Assembly (NCBI RefSeq): GCF_021295315.1
Contig: NZ_JAIMJA010000001.1
Location: 1-64,000, forward strand
Length of the DNA stretch: 64,000 nucleotides
Direction of reading: 5' to 3'
Source of the DNA: Motilimonas cestriensis
GTDB lineage: Bacteria; Pseudomonadota; Gammaproteobacteria; Enterobacterales; CBDFNC01
The notes under the pieces are model-generated. The model ran no database searches. It worked only from the letters and a program-made list of their open reading frames with translations, and was not told the DNA's origin. The number at the start of each line of letters is the position of its first letter. The stretch's first letter is position 1. Shown here in pieces: positions 51,420 through 62,460 of the stretch. Both the position numbers and the translations under genes were made by a program.

Positions 51420-51486
51420 TGGTTTATACACCTGTTTTGCGTAAAATCGGCTGTTATATGTGAATAATAAGCGAAACTCAAGACTT

Positions 51487-52143
51487 ATGAGCAAAAAAGT
51501 AGTGGTGATTTACTCCGGTGGCATGGACTCATTTACCGTATTAAACAAAGCCATCAGGCAAGGCTATGAAGTTTATGCCCTTACGTTTAATTACGGCCAA
51601 CGTCACGTTAAAGAAGTGGATGTGGCCAGTCAGTTTTGTATGCACAATCATATCAATCATAAAATCGTAGATATTTCAGCTATCAACCAGCTTATTGGCG
51701 GTTCATCGCTAACTTCAGATATCGATATTCCAGAAGGCGATTACGATCCTGATAATATGTCATCAACGGTCGTGCCTAACCGCAATATGATCTTACTCTC
51801 TCTGGCCATTGGTTATGCTGTTTCTATCAAAGCCGAACAAGTGATGTATGGCGCCCATGGCGGCGATCACGATATCTATCCTGATTGTAGGCCTGAGTTT
51901 GTGCGTCGCATGAATGATGTTGCTGCGATCGCAAATTATGAAGCCGTGGAAATTGTTACGCCTTATCTTACCGCCTCAAAAGAAGCCATTTTGAGGGACG
52001 GCATCAAAATGGGCTTAGACTATCAATATACTTGGACTTGTTATAATGGCCGTGAACAAGCCTGCGGTAAATGTGGTGCCTGTAAAGAGCGTTTAGGCGC
52101 ATTTGCCGCTAATGGCATTAATGACCCACTAAGCTACGAATAA
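51487..52143 (+). CDS. queC: 7-cyano-7-deazaguanine synthase QueC
   Basis: The start ATG 51487 ([20 protein letters not shown]) is chosen over 51460, which lies inside the divergent promoter. The 218-aa enzyme converts CDG to preQ0 with ATP and ammonia. The PP-loop SGGMDS is at the N-terminus. Zinc cysteines are in [19 protein letters not shown] near the C-terminus. A terminator follows its stop. Confidence 0.95.
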   Translation: MSKKVVVIYSGGMDSFTVLNKAIRQGYEVYALTFNYGQRHVKEVDVASQFCMHNHINHKIVDISAINQLIGGSSLTSDIDIPEGDYDPDNMSSTVVPNRNMILLSLAIGYAVSIKAEQVMYGAHGGDHDIYPDCRPEFVRRMNDVAAIANYEAVEIVTPYLTASKEAILRDGIKMGLDYQYTWTCYNGREQACGKCGACKERLGAFAANGINDPLSYE

Positions 52144-52151
52144 CTATCCCG

Positions 52152-52175
52152 CGAGAGGCTTATACACGCCTCTCG
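52152..52175 (+). terminator. Terminator after queC
   Basis: CGAGAGGC (52152-52159) pairs with GCCTCTCG (52168-52175), loop of 8, followed by TTACTTTTAC. It stands between queC and the convergent tapT gene. Confidence 0.75.
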
Positions 52176-52188
52176 TTACTTTTACAGG

Positions 52189-52776
52189 CTATTTAGCGTA
52201 ATGCTTTGCGACAATACTGGACGGCATTTGCTTAAGCTGAAAATCTATCATCCCTTGGAACACCTCCAGTAACGGTTGGTATTTGGCTTCGTTACCTTCC
52301 AATTGACTTAATAAATAATACCCCGCTTCAACACTCGACACGCCTTGCTGTTTAGATGACTTGCGTATCTTATACTGTGTTTGCTGTTTTACATCTATTG
52401 CCACACAAGGCAAGCTTTGCAAACTAGGATTGGTTTGCAGTAAACGATAGGCTTTTTTCCAACTGCCATCAAGTAACACAAATTGACTGTCCGCTGGAAT
52501 ACAAGTGTCACCAGCCTGAGTTGTGTTTTGCTCACTGGGATAAAGTAAATAGGTAGGCGCTGCTTCAATTAACCCAGCAGGTAAGGTTTCAGAACAAATA
52601 ATCTCACAGCGTTTCAAGCTTAACGATAATATGCGCGCCGTTCCGATGGCTTTATTTGCTTCACTGGGATGCTGTAGAATGATCAGTTTGTATTGATTGT
52701 CTATCTCAGTGATCATATGACAAATACAAGCTACTTGTGCCTTTTTGCAACGCGTGCACCATGGCCGAGTCGACAT
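52189..52776 (-). CDS. tapT: tRNA-uridine aminocarboxypropyltransferase (DTW domain)
   Basis: The 195-aa protein has an N-terminal zinc-type cysteine set (RPWCTRCKKAQVACICHMI), QHPSEANKAIGTARIL, and the DTW signature as FVLLDGSWKKAYRLL, with SVEAGYYLL later. TapT/YfiP enzymes add the acp group from SAM to uridine-47 in some tRNAs. The start of the convergent/divergent rrtA neighbour overlaps the other strand only at its 5' edge. Length fits the short TapT branch. Confidence 0.9.
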   Translation of the reverse strand: MSTRPWCTRCKKAQVACICHMITEIDNQYKLIILQHPSEANKAIGTARILSLSLKRCEIICSETLPAGLIEAAPTYLLYPSEQNTTQAGDTCIPADSQFVLLDGSWKKAYRLLQTNPSLQSLPCVAIDVKQQTQYKIRKSSKQQGVSSVEAGYYLLSQLEGNEAKYQPLLEVFQGMIDFQLKQMPSSIVAKHYAK

Positions 52777-52808
52777 GCTTTTTCCTCTTTCTTGGAGCGC
52801 TCAGACAG

Positions 52809-53390
52809 ATGAGGTCCACTTTTTTATTCATCGTTATTCTAATCTTTACCATGGCGCTGATCATGCTTAATCAAACATGGGCTCAAATGTGGCTCATTTA
52901 TTCGCGCCACGATCTACCTTGGCAAGCTTGGCGTTTTTTAACCGCCTCGTTTTGTCATACTAACAGTTACCATTTCGCTATCAATAGCGCTGGGCTAATC
53001 GTCATATGGCAGCTATTTAAGCCTCACTTACCTTGGCAACGCTTATTCGCTCTGATAATCATGGTTAGCAGCTTCGTCGGGCTTGGCTTGTGGCTATTTA
53101 ATCCTGACGTTATTTGGTATGTCGGCTTATCCGGCACACTACACGGCCTATTTAGTTATGGGGTTTGTAAAGACATCGCGCAGAAAGTGTCATTGGCTTG
53201 GCCGTTGCTGTTTGGTCTAATCGGTAAGTTAGCGTTTGAACAATTTGGCTCAGAGCCAACCATGATGGCCAACTTGATTGAGGCAAATGTCATGGTCGAT
53301 GCCCATTTATATGGCGCCATAATAGGATTAATTTGCTATTTAACCGGCTTTTTTACGCTTCAATTTAAACACAAAGAATCAAAGCATTAG
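52809..53390 (+). CDS. rrtA: Rhombosortase RrtA (rhomboid-family protease)
   Basis: ATG 52809 (MRSTFLFIVILIFTMALIML) is chosen because it places the first membrane helix at the N-terminus; an upstream frame to 52737 overlaps tapT. The 193-aa protein has about six helices with the catalytic Ser in YVGLSGTLHGLFSYG and the His in VDAHLYGAIIG, plus SFCHTNSYHFAINSAGL early. Rhombosortases process proteins with GlyGly-CTERM tails at the membrane. No such substrate is seen in this window. The ribosome site is distant (GGAG, 13 nt). Confidence 0.88.
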   Translation: MRSTFLFIVILIFTMALIMLNQTWAQMWLIYSRHDLPWQAWRFLTASFCHTNSYHFAINSAGLIVIWQLFKPHLPWQRLFALIIMVSSFVGLGLWLFNPDVIWYVGLSGTLHGLFSYGVCKDIAQKVSLAWPLLFGLIGKLAFEQFGSEPTMMANLIEANVMVDAHLYGAIIGLICYLTGFFTLQFKHKESKH

Positions 53391-53415
53391 CCCTCGTCAC
53401 GGCAAAGGGCTAATG
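53385..53415. terminator. Stem-loop between convergent rrtA and pyrF
   Basis: CATTAGCCCT (53385-53394) and AGGGCTAATG (53406-53415) form a perfect 10-bp stem with an 11-nt loop. The left arm includes the rrtA stop codon. It has no T-run but is placed to end both transcripts. Confidence 0.6.
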
Positions 53416-53426
53416 ACCTTGTAGCA

Positions 53427-54140
53427 TTACACCATTAAGCTTTGATTGATTTCTGCCAACACTTGAGCAGGATTTACTGCTTGGGTAATTGGACGGCCAA
53501 TAACTAAGTAATGCGAGCCTGCTTGAATCGCTTCTGCTGGGGTCATGATACGACGTTGGTCGCCAGCATCACTGCCAACAGGTCGAATACCGGGAGTGAC
53601 AAGCTTAAATTCTTTACCAAGGGATTGGCTCAGCATGCTGGCTTCTTGCGCCGAACACACAACACCGTCTAGGCCTGAATCTTGAGTGAGTTTAGCTAAA
53701 CGTTTTACGTGCTCTTGCGGTGAGACATTAATCCCCACTTCCGCTAAATCCTGTGCTTCCATACTGGTTAACACCGTCACAGCAATAAGCAGAGGTGCAT
53801 CTTTACCATAGCTATCAAGTGATGCCTTCGCAGCTTCCATCATGCGACGACCACCACTAGCATGTACATTGACCATCCAAACACCTAAGTCAGCCGAGGC
53901 AGCAACCGCTTTCGCCACCGTATTTGGGATATCGTGAAACTTAAGGTCTAAAAATAAATCAAATTTGCGATCGACAATTTGTTTGGCAAAGGCAGGGCCA
54001 AAATGAGTAAACATTTCTTTGCCAATTTTTAAGCGACAACTGCTGGGATCAATTTGATCAATAAAATTTAGTGCCGCTTTTTGGTCGGCATAATCAAGCG
54101 CCACCACAACTTTAGGATCGGCAACAAGGTTGGTATTCAT
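53427..54140 (-). CDS. pyrF: Orotidine 5'-phosphate decarboxylase PyrF
   Basis: The start is ATG 54140 ([20 protein letters not shown]), with GGAG 6 nt upstream and 1 base after the lapB stop. The 237-aa TIM-barrel enzyme makes UMP from OMP. The catalytic [15 protein letters not shown] and the phosphate-gripper [15 protein letters not shown] are present. It is coupled to lapB, the same order as in E. coli. Confidence 0.96.
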   Translation of the reverse strand: MNTNLVADPKVVVALDYADQKAALNFIDQIDPSSCRLKIGKEMFTHFGPAFAKQIVDRKFDLFLDLKFHDIPNTVAKAVAASADLGVWMVNVHASGGRRMMEAAKASLDSYGKDAPLLIAVTVLTSMEAQDLAEVGINVSPQEHVKRLAKLTQDSGLDGVVCSAQEASMLSQSLGKEFKLVTPGIRPVGSDAGDQRRIMTPAEAIQAGSHYLVIGRPITQAVNPAQVLAEINQSLMV

Positions 54141-54141
54141 T

Positions 54142-55311
54142 TTATTCTCCATCTAATCCGCGTATCGGTTTTACTGAGCCCCAACTCTTACATGAGGGGC
54201 ACTGCCAAAAAATCGATTTAGTGGCAAAGCCACATTTTCGACACCGGCAGTTGGGACTCATCTTCAATTGTTCTAGTACCAGTTTTCTTAAACTGTCCAA
54301 GCTGGTTTTTGCTCGACCATCTTCAGCTAATTCGAGGTGATAGACCATCAGCTGATAAAAACCTTTCATGGTTGGGTTTTTAACTAATTGTTTCGCCACA
54401 GCGGCCTCACCACTTTCAATACCTTGCCTTTGAGCAATATAGTCAGCGATTTTTAAACCAACGGATGCACCCGCCCCTTTATTCCAGGCATTGTCTAAAC
54501 AGCTGATCATCCCTTGTTGGTCTTGAGTCTGGCGAAAACATGTTTCTAGGCGCGGCAAGGTTTCACTGACAAAGTCGATATCTTGCTCAACCACCATCGC
54601 AAGGTACTTTAATGCTTGTTTATAATCTGCTTGTTCTATCATCAGATCGGCTAAACCAATACTGGCTCGAACGCAACGTTTATCTATTTGCAGCGCCTTT
54701 TTCAGCTCAGATATGGCGGCTTTTATTTCACCCGCTAAATGGGCTTCATTGGCTAATTCACAATGAAAATGCGCAATGTCACGCACGGCTGTTTTCACTT
54801 GGCTTTTTTGTAATTGCTGCGCTACTTTAATGGCTTTAAGCCATTCTTTAGTTTGTTGATAAATCAGTAATAACTGCTGCAACGCTTGAATTTTGTAATC
54901 AGGTTCAACTACCAGCTGTAAAAACAATGCCTCACTGCGGTCAATTAACCCCGCGGCACTATAATCCTTAGCCAGTTGTGACATGGCTAAATGCTTTTGC
55001 TCTGCGGTGAGTGAAGGCCGTGCAATAAGATTTTGATGAATGCGGATAGCTCTGTCTACTTCACCGCGCTGGCGGAATAAGTTACCTAACGCCAAATGGG
55101 TTTCAATGGTTTCACTGTCAACTTCCAATAGGTCGATAAATAGATCGACGGCTTTATCAGGCTGGTCACTCAATAAAAAGTTAAGACCTGTGACATAGTC
55201 ACGGCTTAACTTATTGGAACTTTGCTGTTGGTTTTGATGTAAGCCTCGACGGCCCATATACCACCCATACCCTGCAGCAATGGGTAACAGCAAAAATAGC
55301 AGCTCAAGCAT
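54142..55311 (-). CDS. lapB: Lipopolysaccharide assembly protein LapB (YciM)
   Basis: The 389-aa inner-membrane-anchored protein controls LPS synthesis through FtsH/LpxC. It has an N-terminal helix, seven or more TPR units ([61 protein letters not shown]), and a rubredoxin-like C-terminus [20 protein letters not shown] with two zinc cysteine pairs. It follows lapA by 6 bases and precedes pyrF. Confidence 0.95.
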   Translation of the reverse strand: MLELLFLLLPIAAGYGWYMGRRGLHQNQQQSSNKLSRDYVTGLNFLLSDQPDKAVDLFIDLLEVDSETIETHLALGNLFRQRGEVDRAIRIHQNLIARPSLTAEQKHLAMSQLAKDYSAAGLIDRSEALFLQLVVEPDYKIQALQQLLLIYQQTKEWLKAIKVAQQLQKSQVKTAVRDIAHFHCELANEAHLAGEIKAAISELKKALQIDKRCVRASIGLADLMIEQADYKQALKYLAMVVEQDIDFVSETLPRLETCFRQTQDQQGMISCLDNAWNKGAGASVGLKIADYIAQRQGIESGEAAVAKQLVKNPTMKGFYQLMVYHLELAEDGRAKTSLDSLRKLVLEQLKMSPNCRCRKCGFATKSIFWQCPSCKSWGSVKPIRGLDGE

Positions 55312-55317
55312 TCGGGA

Positions 55318-55605
55318 TTAATCCTTTAACGGAAGCTTCCTTAAATGTGCGAGCTCTTCTGTTTGGCGGGTAACTTTCTTGGTTAGACGTTTGTTACTGA
55401 TCTTGAGCTTTAGGTATAACAAGCTACTGATGGCAGCGCCTAGAGTGAAGGCAATGCCAAAGGTAATCGCAATTAATACCGATAACCTGACATCTGATTG
55501 GGCAATCAAATAATTGAATGTCACTAAGGTGTCATTTTTTAAACCAACAAAGATAGCTATCGCGAAAAGAATTGCGAGAAAAATAAAAGTAATAACAGCT
55601 TTCAC
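55318..55605 (-). CDS. lapA: Lipopolysaccharide assembly protein LapA (YciS)
   Basis: The start is GTG 55605 with GGAGG 4 nt upstream; an upstream ATG frame has no family match. The 95-aa protein has two membrane helices (ITFIFLAILFAIAIFVGL; LIAITFGIAFTLGAAISSLLYL) and a charged coiled C-terminus. It acts with LapB. ihfB lies upstream, separated by a terminator. Confidence 0.93.
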   Translation of the reverse strand: MKAVITFIFLAILFAIAIFVGLKNDTLVTFNYLIAQSDVRLSVLIAITFGIAFTLGAAISSLLYLKLKISNKRLTKKVTRQTEELAHLRKLPLKD

Positions 55606-55695
55606 TTGGCCTCCAAAATGCCCATAAACACAGAGAGATGCATAATTCGGCATAGATTACACCAAATCATGTTTCTATCCTATTGTCAGGCAATA

Positions 55696-55718
55696 AAAAA
55701 CGGCACTAGGCCGTTTTT
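55696..55718 (-). terminator. Terminator after ihfB
   Basis: AAAAACGGC (55696-55704) pairs with GCCGTTTTT (55710-55718) around a 5-nt loop. On the minus strand it follows the ihfB stop and ends in a T-run. Confidence 0.85.
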
Positions 55719-55730
55719 AAATATTCGTTA

Positions 55731-56021
55731 CTAAGATCCAAGACTTAGGTTTACACGCTCTCTTAATTCCTTGCCAGGCTTGAAATGAGGCACGTATTTG
55801 CCATCCAATTCAACTTTTTCACCGGTTTTAGGATTGCGACCAACACGAGGTGCGCGATAGTGTAATGAAAAACTACCAAACCCTCGGATCTCAATGCGAT
55901 CGCCGGAAGCGAGAGTTTCTGTCATTTGCTCTAGGATTTCTTTAATCGCTAGCTCAACTTCTTTCGCTGATAACTGCAAATGTCTGCTGGTGAGTCGTTC
56001 AATGAGATCTGACTTTGTCAT
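55731..56021 (-). CDS. ihfB: Integration host factor beta subunit
   Basis: The start is ATG 56021 ([20 protein letters not shown]), matching E. coli IHF-beta; a longer frame adds unrelated residues. The 96-aa protein bends DNA as a heterodimer with IHF-alpha, used in replication, transcription and recombination. The DNA-contacting arm [20 protein letters not shown] is intact. It lies downstream of rpsA, as in E. coli. Confidence 0.97.
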   Translation of the reverse strand: MTKSDLIERLTSRHLQLSAKEVELAIKEILEQMTETLASGDRIEIRGFGSFSLHYRAPRVGRNPKTGEKVELDGKYVPHFKPGKELRERVNLSLGS

Positions 56022-56070
56022 AGGTGCTCCCATAGGGTTAAAAACTGTTTGTGCTACTGCAGAAACAAAT

Positions 56071-56091
56071 AAGAGGGGCAAAGCCCCTCTT
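56071..56091 (-). terminator. Terminator between rpsA and ihfB
   Basis: AAGAGGGGC (56071-56079) pairs with GCCCCTCTT (56083-56091), loop AAA, followed on the minus strand by ATTTGTTT. It likely ends most rpsA transcripts before ihfB. Confidence 0.75.
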
Positions 56092-56159
56092 CTGACTCTG
56101 TAACTACTTATTCAGTAACTATTTTTTAGTTTACTCTAAGTAGCCCAGTTTACAAATAT

Positions 56160-56181
56160 AAGGGTATAAAATTTTACCCTT
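56160..56181 (-). terminator. AT-rich hairpin just after rpsA stop
   Basis: AAGGGTA (56160-56166) pairs with TACCCTT (56175-56181), with an 8-nt loop, 12 bases past the rpsA stop. It may protect the 3' end or assist the stronger terminator downstream. Confidence 0.4.
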
Positions 56182-56193
56182 TATTTATAATTA

Positions 56194-57870
56194 TTAGTCG
56201 TTTTTAGCCGCTTTGAAAGCTTCAGCCATTGCATTGCTGAATGCGCCTTCGTCTTGCTGCTTGCTGTTTAGGCCTTCGATAGCCGCTTTCTCTTCAGCTT
56301 CATCTTTAGCACGTACAGATAAGCTTACGATGCGGTTCTTACGGTCAACACCAACAAACTTAGACTCTAGATCGTCGCCTACAGAAACAACAGTTGTTGC
56401 ATCTTCAACGCGGTCACGAGAAATGTCAGCTACGCGGATGTAACCTTCAACGCCTTCAGCAAGTTCTAGTTTAGCGCCTTTAGCGTCAACTTCGATTACT
56501 TTACCTACGATTACAGCGCCTTTTTTCTTGTCAGCGATGTAGTTGTTGAAAGGATCTTCAGCGATTTGCTTAACGCCTAGGCTGATGCGCTCGCGCTCTG
56601 GGTCAACTTGTAGTACCACAGCTTCGATTTCGTCGCCTTTCTTGAAGTCACGAACGGCTTCTTCACCAGCAACATTCCAGCTGATGTCAGAAAGATGTAC
56701 AAGACCGTCGATACCACCGTCAAGACCGATGAAGATACCGAAATCAGTGATAGACTTGATCTTACCGCTAACACGATCACCTTTATTGTGAGTGCTAGAG
56801 AAAGATTCCCAAGGGTTAGCAATACATTGCTTAAGACCTAGAGAGATACGACGACGTTCTTCGTCGATATCAAGAACCATAACTTCAACGCTGTCACCCA
56901 CGTTAACAACTTTAGATGGGTGGATGTTTTTGTTAGTCCAATCCATTTCGCTTACGTGTACTAGACCTTCAACGCCTTCTTCGATTTCAACGAAACAGCC
57001 GTAATCAGTTAGGTTAGTTACACGACCAGTCAGCTTAGTGCTTTCTGGGTAACGGTTAGCAATTGCTACCCATGGATCTTCGCCTAGTTGCTTAAGACCT
57101 AGTGATACGCGAGTACGCTCACGATCGAACTTAAGTACTTTAACGTTGATTTCATCACCTACGTTAACGATTTCACTTGGGTGCTTAACGCGTTTCCAAG
57201 CCATGTCAGTGATGTGTAGTAGACCGTCAACACCGCCAAGATCAACGAATGCGCCGTAGTCAGTAAGGTTCTTAACGATACCTTTAACAGCTTGACCTTC
57301 TTGTAGGTTTTCAAGTAGTTCATCACGCTCTGCACTGTTTTCAGTTTCGATAACAGCACGACGAGAAACAACAACGTTGTTGCGTTTTTGGTCTAGCTTG
57401 ATAACTTTGAATTCTAGGTCTTTGTACTCTAGGTGAGCAGTGTCGCGAACTGGGCGCACGTCTACTAGAGAACCAGGTAGGAAAGCACGGATACCGTTTA
57501 ATTCAACAGTGAAACCGCCTTTAACTTTACCATTGATAACACCAATAACAGTTTCTTGCTCTTCGTAAGCTTTCTCAAGAACGATCCAAGCTTCATGACG
57601 CTTAGCTTTTTCACGAGATAGCTGAGTTTCACCGAAACCATCATCAGTTGCATCAAGAGCTACGTCAACTTCATCACCTACGCTAACTTCTAGTTCACCA
57701 GCAGCATTTTTGAACTGGTCAATTGAGATAGGAGATTCTGATTTAAGACCTGCATCTACCAGTACGATACCGTTTTCGATAGCAACGATTGTACCTTTGA
57801 TGATCGCACCTGGGCGCGTTTCGATTTCGTTTAGAGACTCTTCAAAGAGTTGAGCAAAAGATTCAGTCAT
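56194..57870 (-). CDS. rpsA: 30S ribosomal protein S1
   Basis: The start is ATG 57870 ([20 protein letters not shown]), as in E. coli; an upstream GTG (57882) adds only four residues. The 558-aa protein has six S1 RNA-binding repeats, for example [20 protein letters not shown] and [20 protein letters not shown]. It helps mRNA bind the 30S subunit. There is no strong ribosome site, as is usual for the self-regulated rpsA gene. Confidence 0.98.
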   Translation of the reverse strand: MTESFAQLFEESLNEIETRPGAIIKGTIVAIENGIVLVDAGLKSESPISIDQFKNAAGELEVSVGDEVDVALDATDDGFGETQLSREKAKRHEAWIVLEKAYEEQETVIGVINGKVKGGFTVELNGIRAFLPGSLVDVRPVRDTAHLEYKDLEFKVIKLDQKRNNVVVSRRAVIETENSAERDELLENLQEGQAVKGIVKNLTDYGAFVDLGGVDGLLHITDMAWKRVKHPSEIVNVGDEINVKVLKFDRERTRVSLGLKQLGEDPWVAIANRYPESTKLTGRVTNLTDYGCFVEIEEGVEGLVHVSEMDWTNKNIHPSKVVNVGDSVEVMVLDIDEERRRISLGLKQCIANPWESFSSTHNKGDRVSGKIKSITDFGIFIGLDGGIDGLVHLSDISWNVAGEEAVRDFKKGDEIEAVVLQVDPERERISLGVKQIAEDPFNNYIADKKKGAVIVGKVIEVDAKGAKLELAEGVEGYIRVADISRDRVEDATTVVSVGDDLESKFVGVDRKNRIVSLSVRAKDEAEEKAAIEGLNSKQQDEGAFSNAMAEAFKAAKND

Positions 57871-57987
57871 GTTATTAGACACTTTTTAGTTAATGACAAC
57901 CACTCATGATCCATCGCGAGTGGGGTTGCTGTACAAAGTTCATTCCATCCTTAGAACAAACATTAACGACAAGGATTATTCTATGAA

Positions 57988-58677
57988 TTATTCCTTGTTG
58001 AGATTCAATTTTTCATTTACATAATCAACGACTATTTCAACTACTTGATTAATGTCAAGTTCTGTTGAGTCGATGACTAATGCATCATCTGCCGGTTTTA
58101 AAGGCGCCACAGGTCGATTTCTGTCTCTGTGATCTCGCTCTTCAATCTCGGCCAAAAGATGCGCGATATTAACATCAAAGCCCTTGACTTGCAATTGCTT
58201 ATAGCGTCGCTCGGCCCGTGCTGCGGCACTGGCATCTAAAAAGATTTTTACTGGCGCATCCGTGAAAACCACGGTGCCCATATCGCGACCATCAGCAATT
58301 AAACCAGGCGCTTCACGGAAACTGCGCTGACGACGTAATAGTGCTTCACGTACCCGTGGAAAAGCCGCTACTTTAGAAGCCGCATTACCGGTTTCTTCAG
58401 TGCGAAGATCGCGACTAACATCTTCTCCTTCTAAAAATACACGCACGCCGTCCACTGTCGGTTTAAATACAACATCTAAATGCCCCGCCAATAAGGAAAC
58501 CGCGTCTTCATTTTCTAATTCAACATTATGATGCAGTGCGGCTAACGCCAACACACGATAAATTGCGCCGCTGTCTAATAAATGCCAATTGAATTTTTCT
58601 GCCAATTTCTGGCAAAGGGTGCCTTTACCCGAGCCACTTGGACCATCAATTGTAATTACTGGGGCCTTCGCCACCAT
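57988..58677 (-). CDS. cmk: Cytidylate kinase
   Basis: The start is ATG 58677 ([20 protein letters not shown]) with GGAGG 6 nt upstream; the longer frame lacks this. The 229-aa enzyme phosphorylates CMP and dCMP. The P-loop GPSGSGKGT and [17 protein letters not shown] are diagnostic. rpsA follows, as in E. coli, with a 117-bp leader between. Confidence 0.96.
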   Translation of the reverse strand: MVAKAPVITIDGPSGSGKGTLCQKLAEKFNWHLLDSGAIYRVLALAALHHNVELENEDAVSLLAGHLDVVFKPTVDGVRVFLEGEDVSRDLRTEETGNAASKVAAFPRVREALLRRQRSFREAPGLIADGRDMGTVVFTDAPVKIFLDASAAARAERRYKQLQVKGFDVNIAHLLAEIEERDHRDRNRPVAPLKPADDALVIDSTELDINQVVEIVVDYVNEKLNLNKE

Positions 58678-58879
58678 ATAACGCCTCCACAACACTTAGT
58701 TTCAGTGTTTGATTATTTAGTTGTCAAAAAATCGCGGCTAATTATACCCAAGCCAGATAACATCAGCTAGGCAGATACCAAGTTATGTGAAGGCATATTG
58801 ATTTTTCAAAAATATAATTCAATACGCCTTGCAACCGAGCATACCTTACTAGACACAATAATGACTGGAGATCGTGACG

Positions 58880-59905
58880 CTATGGTGCTTCAAAACGATC
58901 ACATTCAGATAAAAATTGCTCCACTTTTTCAACCATCTCAGTGGAGCCAACAAAATAGGGCGAGCGCTGGTGTAACTCAGTAGGTTCAATATCCATGATC
59001 CGGCGCTCACCATCGCTGGCTTTACCGCCGGCTTGCTCAGCTAAAAAAGCAATCGGATTACATTCATACAATAGGCGCAACTTACCTTCTGGCGCACTGG
59101 CCGTGGTGGGATACATATAAATGCCACCTTTTAATAAATTGCGATGAAAATCAGAAACCAATGAGCCAATATAACGTGAGGTATAAGGACGATTTTCTTC
59201 GGGGACCTGCTCTTGGCAGTATTTGAGGTAGCGCTTCACACCGAGGGGAAACTTAATGTAGTTGCCTTCGTTAATGGAATAAATTTTTCCTTGCGTCGGC
59301 ATTTTTAAATCTTGATGCGATAAACAAAAAACGCCAATGGAAGGGTCAAGGGTAAAACCATGCACGCCATTACCTGTGGTATACACCAACATGGTCGACG
59401 AGCCATAAATAACATAACCTGCAGCAATTTGTTTATATCCAGGTTGGAGAAAGTCTTCCAGCGTCACTTCTGAGCCAATCGGTGAAATGCGCTTGTAAAT
59501 GGAAAAGATGGTGCCAACTGACACATTAACATCAATATTGGATGAGCCATCGAGCGGGTCCATTAACATAATGTATTTGCCGTTTTTCGATTTAGTGCCT
59601 TGAAACGCAATAAACTCTTCTTCTTCTTCCGAGGCAACACCACACACTTCACCGCGCGCTTCCATCGCCGCCTTGAATTTTTCATTGGCATAAACATCAA
59701 GCTTTTGCTGATCTTCTCCTTGCACATTCTCACCACCGGCGCTACCGATAATATCAACAAGGCCTGCCTTGTTTATTTCGCGGTTAACCACTTTCGCGGC
59801 TAAACGTATGGCCCCTAGCAAGGCACTTAAGCTGCCCGATGCATCTGGAAAATCCAGCTGCTTTTCAACAATAAACTCGCCCAGTGTTTTCATTGGCTCT
59901 GACAT
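58880..59905 (-). CDS. fbp: Fructose-1,6-bisphosphatase class I
   Basis: The 341-aa enzyme removes a phosphate from fructose-1,6-bisphosphate in gluconeogenesis. The metal and substrate motif [20 protein letters not shown] and [19 protein letters not shown] are intact. A start at Met-5 ([15 protein letters not shown]), as in E. coli, is a good alternative to 59905. It lies between aroA and cmk, where other gammaproteobacteria have cmk directly; a terminator after aroA indicates its own promoter in 59906-60026. Confidence 0.96.
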   Translation of the reverse strand: MSEPMKTLGEFIVEKQLDFPDASGSLSALLGAIRLAAKVVNREINKAGLVDIIGSAGGENVQGEDQQKLDVYANEKFKAAMEARGEVCGVASEEEEEFIAFQGTKSKNGKYIMLMDPLDGSSNIDVNVSVGTIFSIYKRISPIGSEVTLEDFLQPGYKQIAAGYVIYGSSTMLVYTTGNGVHGFTLDPSIGVFCLSHQDLKMPTQGKIYSINEGNYIKFPLGVKRYLKYCQEQVPEENRPYTSRYIGSLVSDFHRNLLKGGIYMYPTTASAPEGKLRLLYECNPIAFLAEQAGGKASDGERRIMDIEPTELHQRSPYFVGSTEMVEKVEQFLSECDRFEAP

Positions 59906-60027
59906 AAATTTCTACCTTATACCTATATATGACTTTCTTATGGTTTTCAGATCCTTCCCTTTTAATCCTAGACTCAACCCTGAACTAGTGTGGCAACTAA
60001 ATGCCTAAAATACTTAATTTTAGATAC

Positions 60028-60053
60028 AAAAAAAGGAGCCGGTTGGCTCCTTT
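60028..60053 (-). terminator. Strong terminator after aroA
   Basis: AAAGGAGCC (60032-60040) pairs with GGCTCCTTT (60045-60053), loop GGTT, with a T-run on the minus strand (A-run at 60028-60034). It overlaps the region just after the aroA stop and insulates fbp. Confidence 0.9.
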
Positions 60054-60056
60054 GTT

Positions 60057-61337
60057 TTAGTGACTGACTTGTTTGAGTTTGTCAAAGTAGTCAGGGAATG
60101 TTTTCGATGTACATCCCGGGTCATTTATCGTTACCGGCGTATCACTTAATGCCACCAGTGAAAAACACATAGCAATGCGGTGGTCATCATAGGTATCAAT
60201 AGCGGCATGGGTTAGTTTTGCCGGTGGCGTGACTTCAATAAAGTCATGCCCTTCAACTACTTCAGCACCGACTTTACGTAGCTCAGTCGCCATCGCCGCC
60301 AAACGGTCGGTTTCTTTTACGCGCCAGTTATACACATTGCGAATAGCAGTGGTGCCTTTAGCAAACAGCGCCGTGGTCGCGATAGTCATTGCCGCATCAG
60401 GAATGTGATTCATATCTAGATCAACCGCCGTTAGCTCACCGACTGATGATTTGATGTAATCATCACCCCACTCTATTTTCGCACCCATGGCTTCCAGTAC
60501 ATCAGCAAATTGTACATCGCCTTGTACTGATTTTTTGCCAATACCAGTCACTTTTATGGTACCGCCCTTTATCGCAGCGGCCGCTAAAAAGTAAGAAGCC
60601 GAAGAAGCATCACCTTCCACCAAAAATTTACCTGGTGCGGTATAGGTTTGATTACCTTTAATAACAAAACGTTGGTAGTCGTGGTTTTCTACCTCAACAC
60701 CAAACTGCGCCATAATGTGCAGGGTAATTTCAATATATGGCTTAGACACTAAGTCACCGATAATTTCAATTTCGGTATCGGCCTTTGCATAAGGTGCCGC
60801 CATCAAAAAAGCCGTTAAAAACTGACTAGAAACCGAGCCATCAATTTTAATTTGGCCACCGTTTAAGCCCGTGCCTTTAATACGCAGTGGCGGGTAATCG
60901 GTATTTTTAAGGTATTCAACATCTGCGCCTGCTTGGCGTAATGAATCAACTAAGCTACCGATTGGACGCTCTTCCATTCTTGGCTCACCCGTTAATAGGT
61001 ATTCGCCTTGACCTAAACAAAGAGCAGCACACAAAGGGCGCATCGCTGTACCCGCATTACCTAAAAACAATTCCATCTCACCTTGAGTTGAAAAAGCACG
61101 GCCTAACCCTTCTACCACACAAGTGGTTTTGTCTGCTGACAATTCATAACTGACGCCGAGCGCTTTTAGCGCGTTTAACATATGGCGAATATCGTCACTG
61201 TCGAGTAGGTTGGTTAATGTGGTTGTCCCTTTAGCCAATGCCGCCAATAATAGCGCACGATTAGAGACACTTTTTGAACCTGGAAGGTTTATTTCACCAT
61301 CAATTTTGGCGATGGGATTCAGAGTTAAAGATTCCAT
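60057..61337 (-). CDS. aroA: EPSP synthase (3-phosphoshikimate 1-carboxyvinyltransferase)
   Basis: The 426-aa shikimate-pathway enzyme joins shikimate-3-phosphate and PEP. It has [17 protein letters not shown] near the N-terminus, [18 protein letters not shown] (the PEP/glyphosate loop, near 90-107), and [19 protein letters not shown]. The length matches E. coli AroA (427). It follows hisC by 11 bases in an operon with serC. Confidence 0.97.
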   Translation of the reverse strand: MESLTLNPIAKIDGEINLPGSKSVSNRALLLAALAKGTTTLTNLLDSDDIRHMLNALKALGVSYELSADKTTCVVEGLGRAFSTQGEMELFLGNAGTAMRPLCAALCLGQGEYLLTGEPRMEERPIGSLVDSLRQAGADVEYLKNTDYPPLRIKGTGLNGGQIKIDGSVSSQFLTAFLMAAPYAKADTEIEIIGDLVSKPYIEITLHIMAQFGVEVENHDYQRFVIKGNQTYTAPGKFLVEGDASSASYFLAAAAIKGGTIKVTGIGKKSVQGDVQFADVLEAMGAKIEWGDDYIKSSVGELTAVDLDMNHIPDAAMTIATTALFAKGTTAIRNVYNWRVKETDRLAAMATELRKVGAEVVEGHDFIEVTPPAKLTHAAIDTYDDHRIAMCFSLVALSDTPVTINDPGCTSKTFPDYFDKLKQVSH

Positions 61338-61348
61338 TAATTTCCTAC

Positions 61349-62452
61349 TTATTTGCCGAGCTCGAGCACGTTGATCAGGGCTGCTTTAAAAGTTTGGTTT
61401 TCTTGCTCAGTGCCAATACTGACGCGAAGATGATTGGGCATGCCATAGCCACCAATAGGACGAACAATCACGCCTAACTGCAGTAATTGGTTATAAACAG
61501 GGTTGGCATCACGCCCCGTATCAAAAGTGATAAAGTTACCTTTTGATGGGATGTATGGCAAATCATACTGTGTAAAGAAGCTTTCTAAATCCTTCATGCC
61601 TTGCTGATTTAATGCCACACTACGGGCCAGATATTCGCTATCTTGTAACGCTGCACATGCCGCCGCAATGGCTAAGCTGTTACAATTAAATGGCTGGCGC
61701 ACGCGATTGAGCAGATCGGCAATAACATCGTTTGACATAGCGTAACCCACGCGCAGTGCTGCTAAGCCATAGGCTTTAGAGAAAGTGCGGGTGATCACCA
61801 AATTAGGGAATTGCTTGAGCCACGCCACCGTGTCAGCTTGCTCGTCAGCATATTCATAATATGCTTCATCTAACACCACGATGATATGACTTGGCACCTT
61901 AGCTAAAAATGCCAGCAGCTGCGCCGAGCTTAAACAAGTGCCCGTAGGGTTGTTCGGGTTAGCAATGAAGATCATCTTAGTTTTGTCAGTGATAGCGTCT
62001 GCCATCGCATCTAAATCATGACCCCAGTCTTTGGCCGCTACCGCCACCGCCTTTGCGCCAATAGATTGGGTAACCAAGGGATAAACCACAAACGCATACT
62101 GCGAAAAAATCACTTCATGTTGCGCACTGACAAACGTGCGCGCCAAAATTTCTAACACGTCGTTTGAGCCATTACCTAAGGTAATTTGATTGGTGTTAAT
62201 CTGATATTTATTGGCCAAGGCTGTTTTCAAGTCATAACCGTTTGCGTCTGGGTAGCGCGTTAGCTCAGCGAATTCAGCGCTAATCGCCGCTTTAACCACA
62301 TCACTTGGACCCAGTGGGTTTTCATTAGACGCCAATTTAACAATATTGGTTAAGCCCAATTCACGCTCTAGCTCATCAACGGGCTTGCCAGCTTGATAAG
62401 GATGTAACCCTTGCACTCCAACATTGGCTAATGCCACAAAATCACAACTCAT
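61349..62452 (-). CDS. hisC: Histidinol-phosphate aminotransferase
   Basis: The 367-aa PLP enzyme has [11 protein letters not shown] at the N-terminus, [20 protein letters not shown], and the PLP Lys in [20 protein letters not shown]. It converts imidazole-acetol phosphate to histidinol phosphate, and may act on aromatic amino acids. It lies 8 bases after serC, outside the his operon; a second hisC may exist elsewhere. Confidence 0.93.
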   Translation of the reverse strand: MSCDFVALANVGVQGLHPYQAGKPVDELERELGLTNIVKLASNENPLGPSDVVKAAISAEFAELTRYPDANGYDLKTALANKYQINTNQITLGNGSNDVLEILARTFVSAQHEVIFSQYAFVVYPLVTQSIGAKAVAVAAKDWGHDLDAMADAITDKTKMIFIANPNNPTGTCLSSAQLLAFLAKVPSHIIVVLDEAYYEYADEQADTVAWLKQFPNLVITRTFSKAYGLAALRVGYAMSNDVIADLLNRVRQPFNCNSLAIAAACAALQDSEYLARSVALNQQGMKDLESFFTQYDLPYIPSKGNFITFDTGRDANPVYNQLLQLGVIVRPIGGYGMPNHLRVSIGTEQENQTFKAALINVLELGK

Positions 62453-62460
62453 ATACGCTC

